A DNA stretch of 5,507 bases from assembly GCA_023389315.1 (NCBI GenBank), contig JAEWEQ010000015.1, positions 1-5,507 on the forward strand, read 5' to 3'. Below, in pieces: positions 5,320 through 5,507 of the stretch (position 1 is its first letter; every line of letters begins with the position of its first letter). This DNA is from Actinomycetes bacterium (GTDB lineage: Bacteria; Actinomycetota; Actinomycetes; Actinomycetales; Actinomycetaceae). A program made the translations under genes and the position numbers. Under the pieces are notes generated by a model. The model was given only the letters and a program-made list of their open reading frames with translations, was not told the origin of the DNA and made no database searches.

Positions 5320-5507
5320 ATGAGAATCATTGAGTTTTCAGCGGAAAACCATCGCAGCTTCCGCGACGGCTTCTATTTGGATCTTAGGCGCCCGGGCTTC
5401 CGTCGGAATCTTCCCGCCGATGGTCAAAGTTGGGATGACGTCGTTTTCCCGGTGGCAGCAATCTTCGGGGCGAATGCGTCAGGCAAATCGAATATCGTAA
5501 AAGCCCT
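5320..5507 (+). CDS. AAA ATPase of COG1106/AAA_15 type, 3'-truncated
   Basis: The first 62 codons of a gene that runs past the window. The start is the ATG at 5320, with AGGA at 5309-5312 seven bases upstream. The N-terminus reads MRIIEFSAENHRSFRD, the usual opening strand of SMC/OLD-like ATPases ('i.nFrSf.d'), followed by FPVAAIFGANASGKSN with a full Walker A (G50 to S57, G-ANAS-GKS). Wording such as 'GANASGKSN' is typical of the AAA_15/AAA_21 ATPases grouped in COG1106. Members act in anti-phage and abortive infection systems, where a second protein is encoded next door: RloB-type, or the DUF4435 nuclease AriB in PARIS. Which partner this one has lies beyond the edge, so the system cannot be named. 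Walker B and the signature motif are not visible. Confidence 0.85.
   Translation, partial: MRIIEFSAENHRSFRDGFYLDLRRPGFRRNLPADGQSWDDVVFPVAAIFGANASGKSNIVKA

Overview
The window looks like chromosomal DNA of a moderately GC-rich actinobacterium, possibly of the Actinomycetaceae type (a low-confidence guess). The reasons are the codon use of the first two genes, strong AGGAGG-type ribosome sites, GTG/TTG-type starts, and close resemblance of the DUF3800 protein to a form I remember as common in actinobacteria. No rRNA, tRNA, insertion sequence or CRISPR array was found.

Left third (about 1-2928, + strand): the 3' part of a membrane-bound proton-pumping pyrophosphatase gene (hppA-type, divergent motifs, lysine at the potassium-independence position), followed after 32 bases by a GT-B fold glycosyltransferase gene. 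The two look like one transcription unit of resident, GC-rich DNA.

Middle (about 2929-4245): a 263-base non-coding stretch holds a DnaA-box-like inverted pair, a good candidate promoter and a structured leader ending in a terminator-like hairpin. It leads into a DUF3800 (RNase H-like) gene whose base composition is clearly more AT-rich than its left neighbours. This is the best candidate for an acquired, poorly understood system: a putative nuclease with its own structured upstream RNA. A perfect 16-base palindrome lies in the convergent gap after it.

Right part (4246-5507): a minus-strand two-gene operon encodes a DUF2975 membrane protein and, overlapping it by 8 bases, a small YozG-like Cro/CI-family regulator. 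Its promoter carries two near-identical 17-base inverted repeats, one in the -35/-10 spacer and one over the predicted transcription start, which is a clear autoregulation layout. Diverging from it, the window ends inside an AAA ATPase gene of the COG1106/AAA_15 type with a complete Walker A. Together with DUF3800 this suggests an accessory or defence-related region continuing beyond the right edge.
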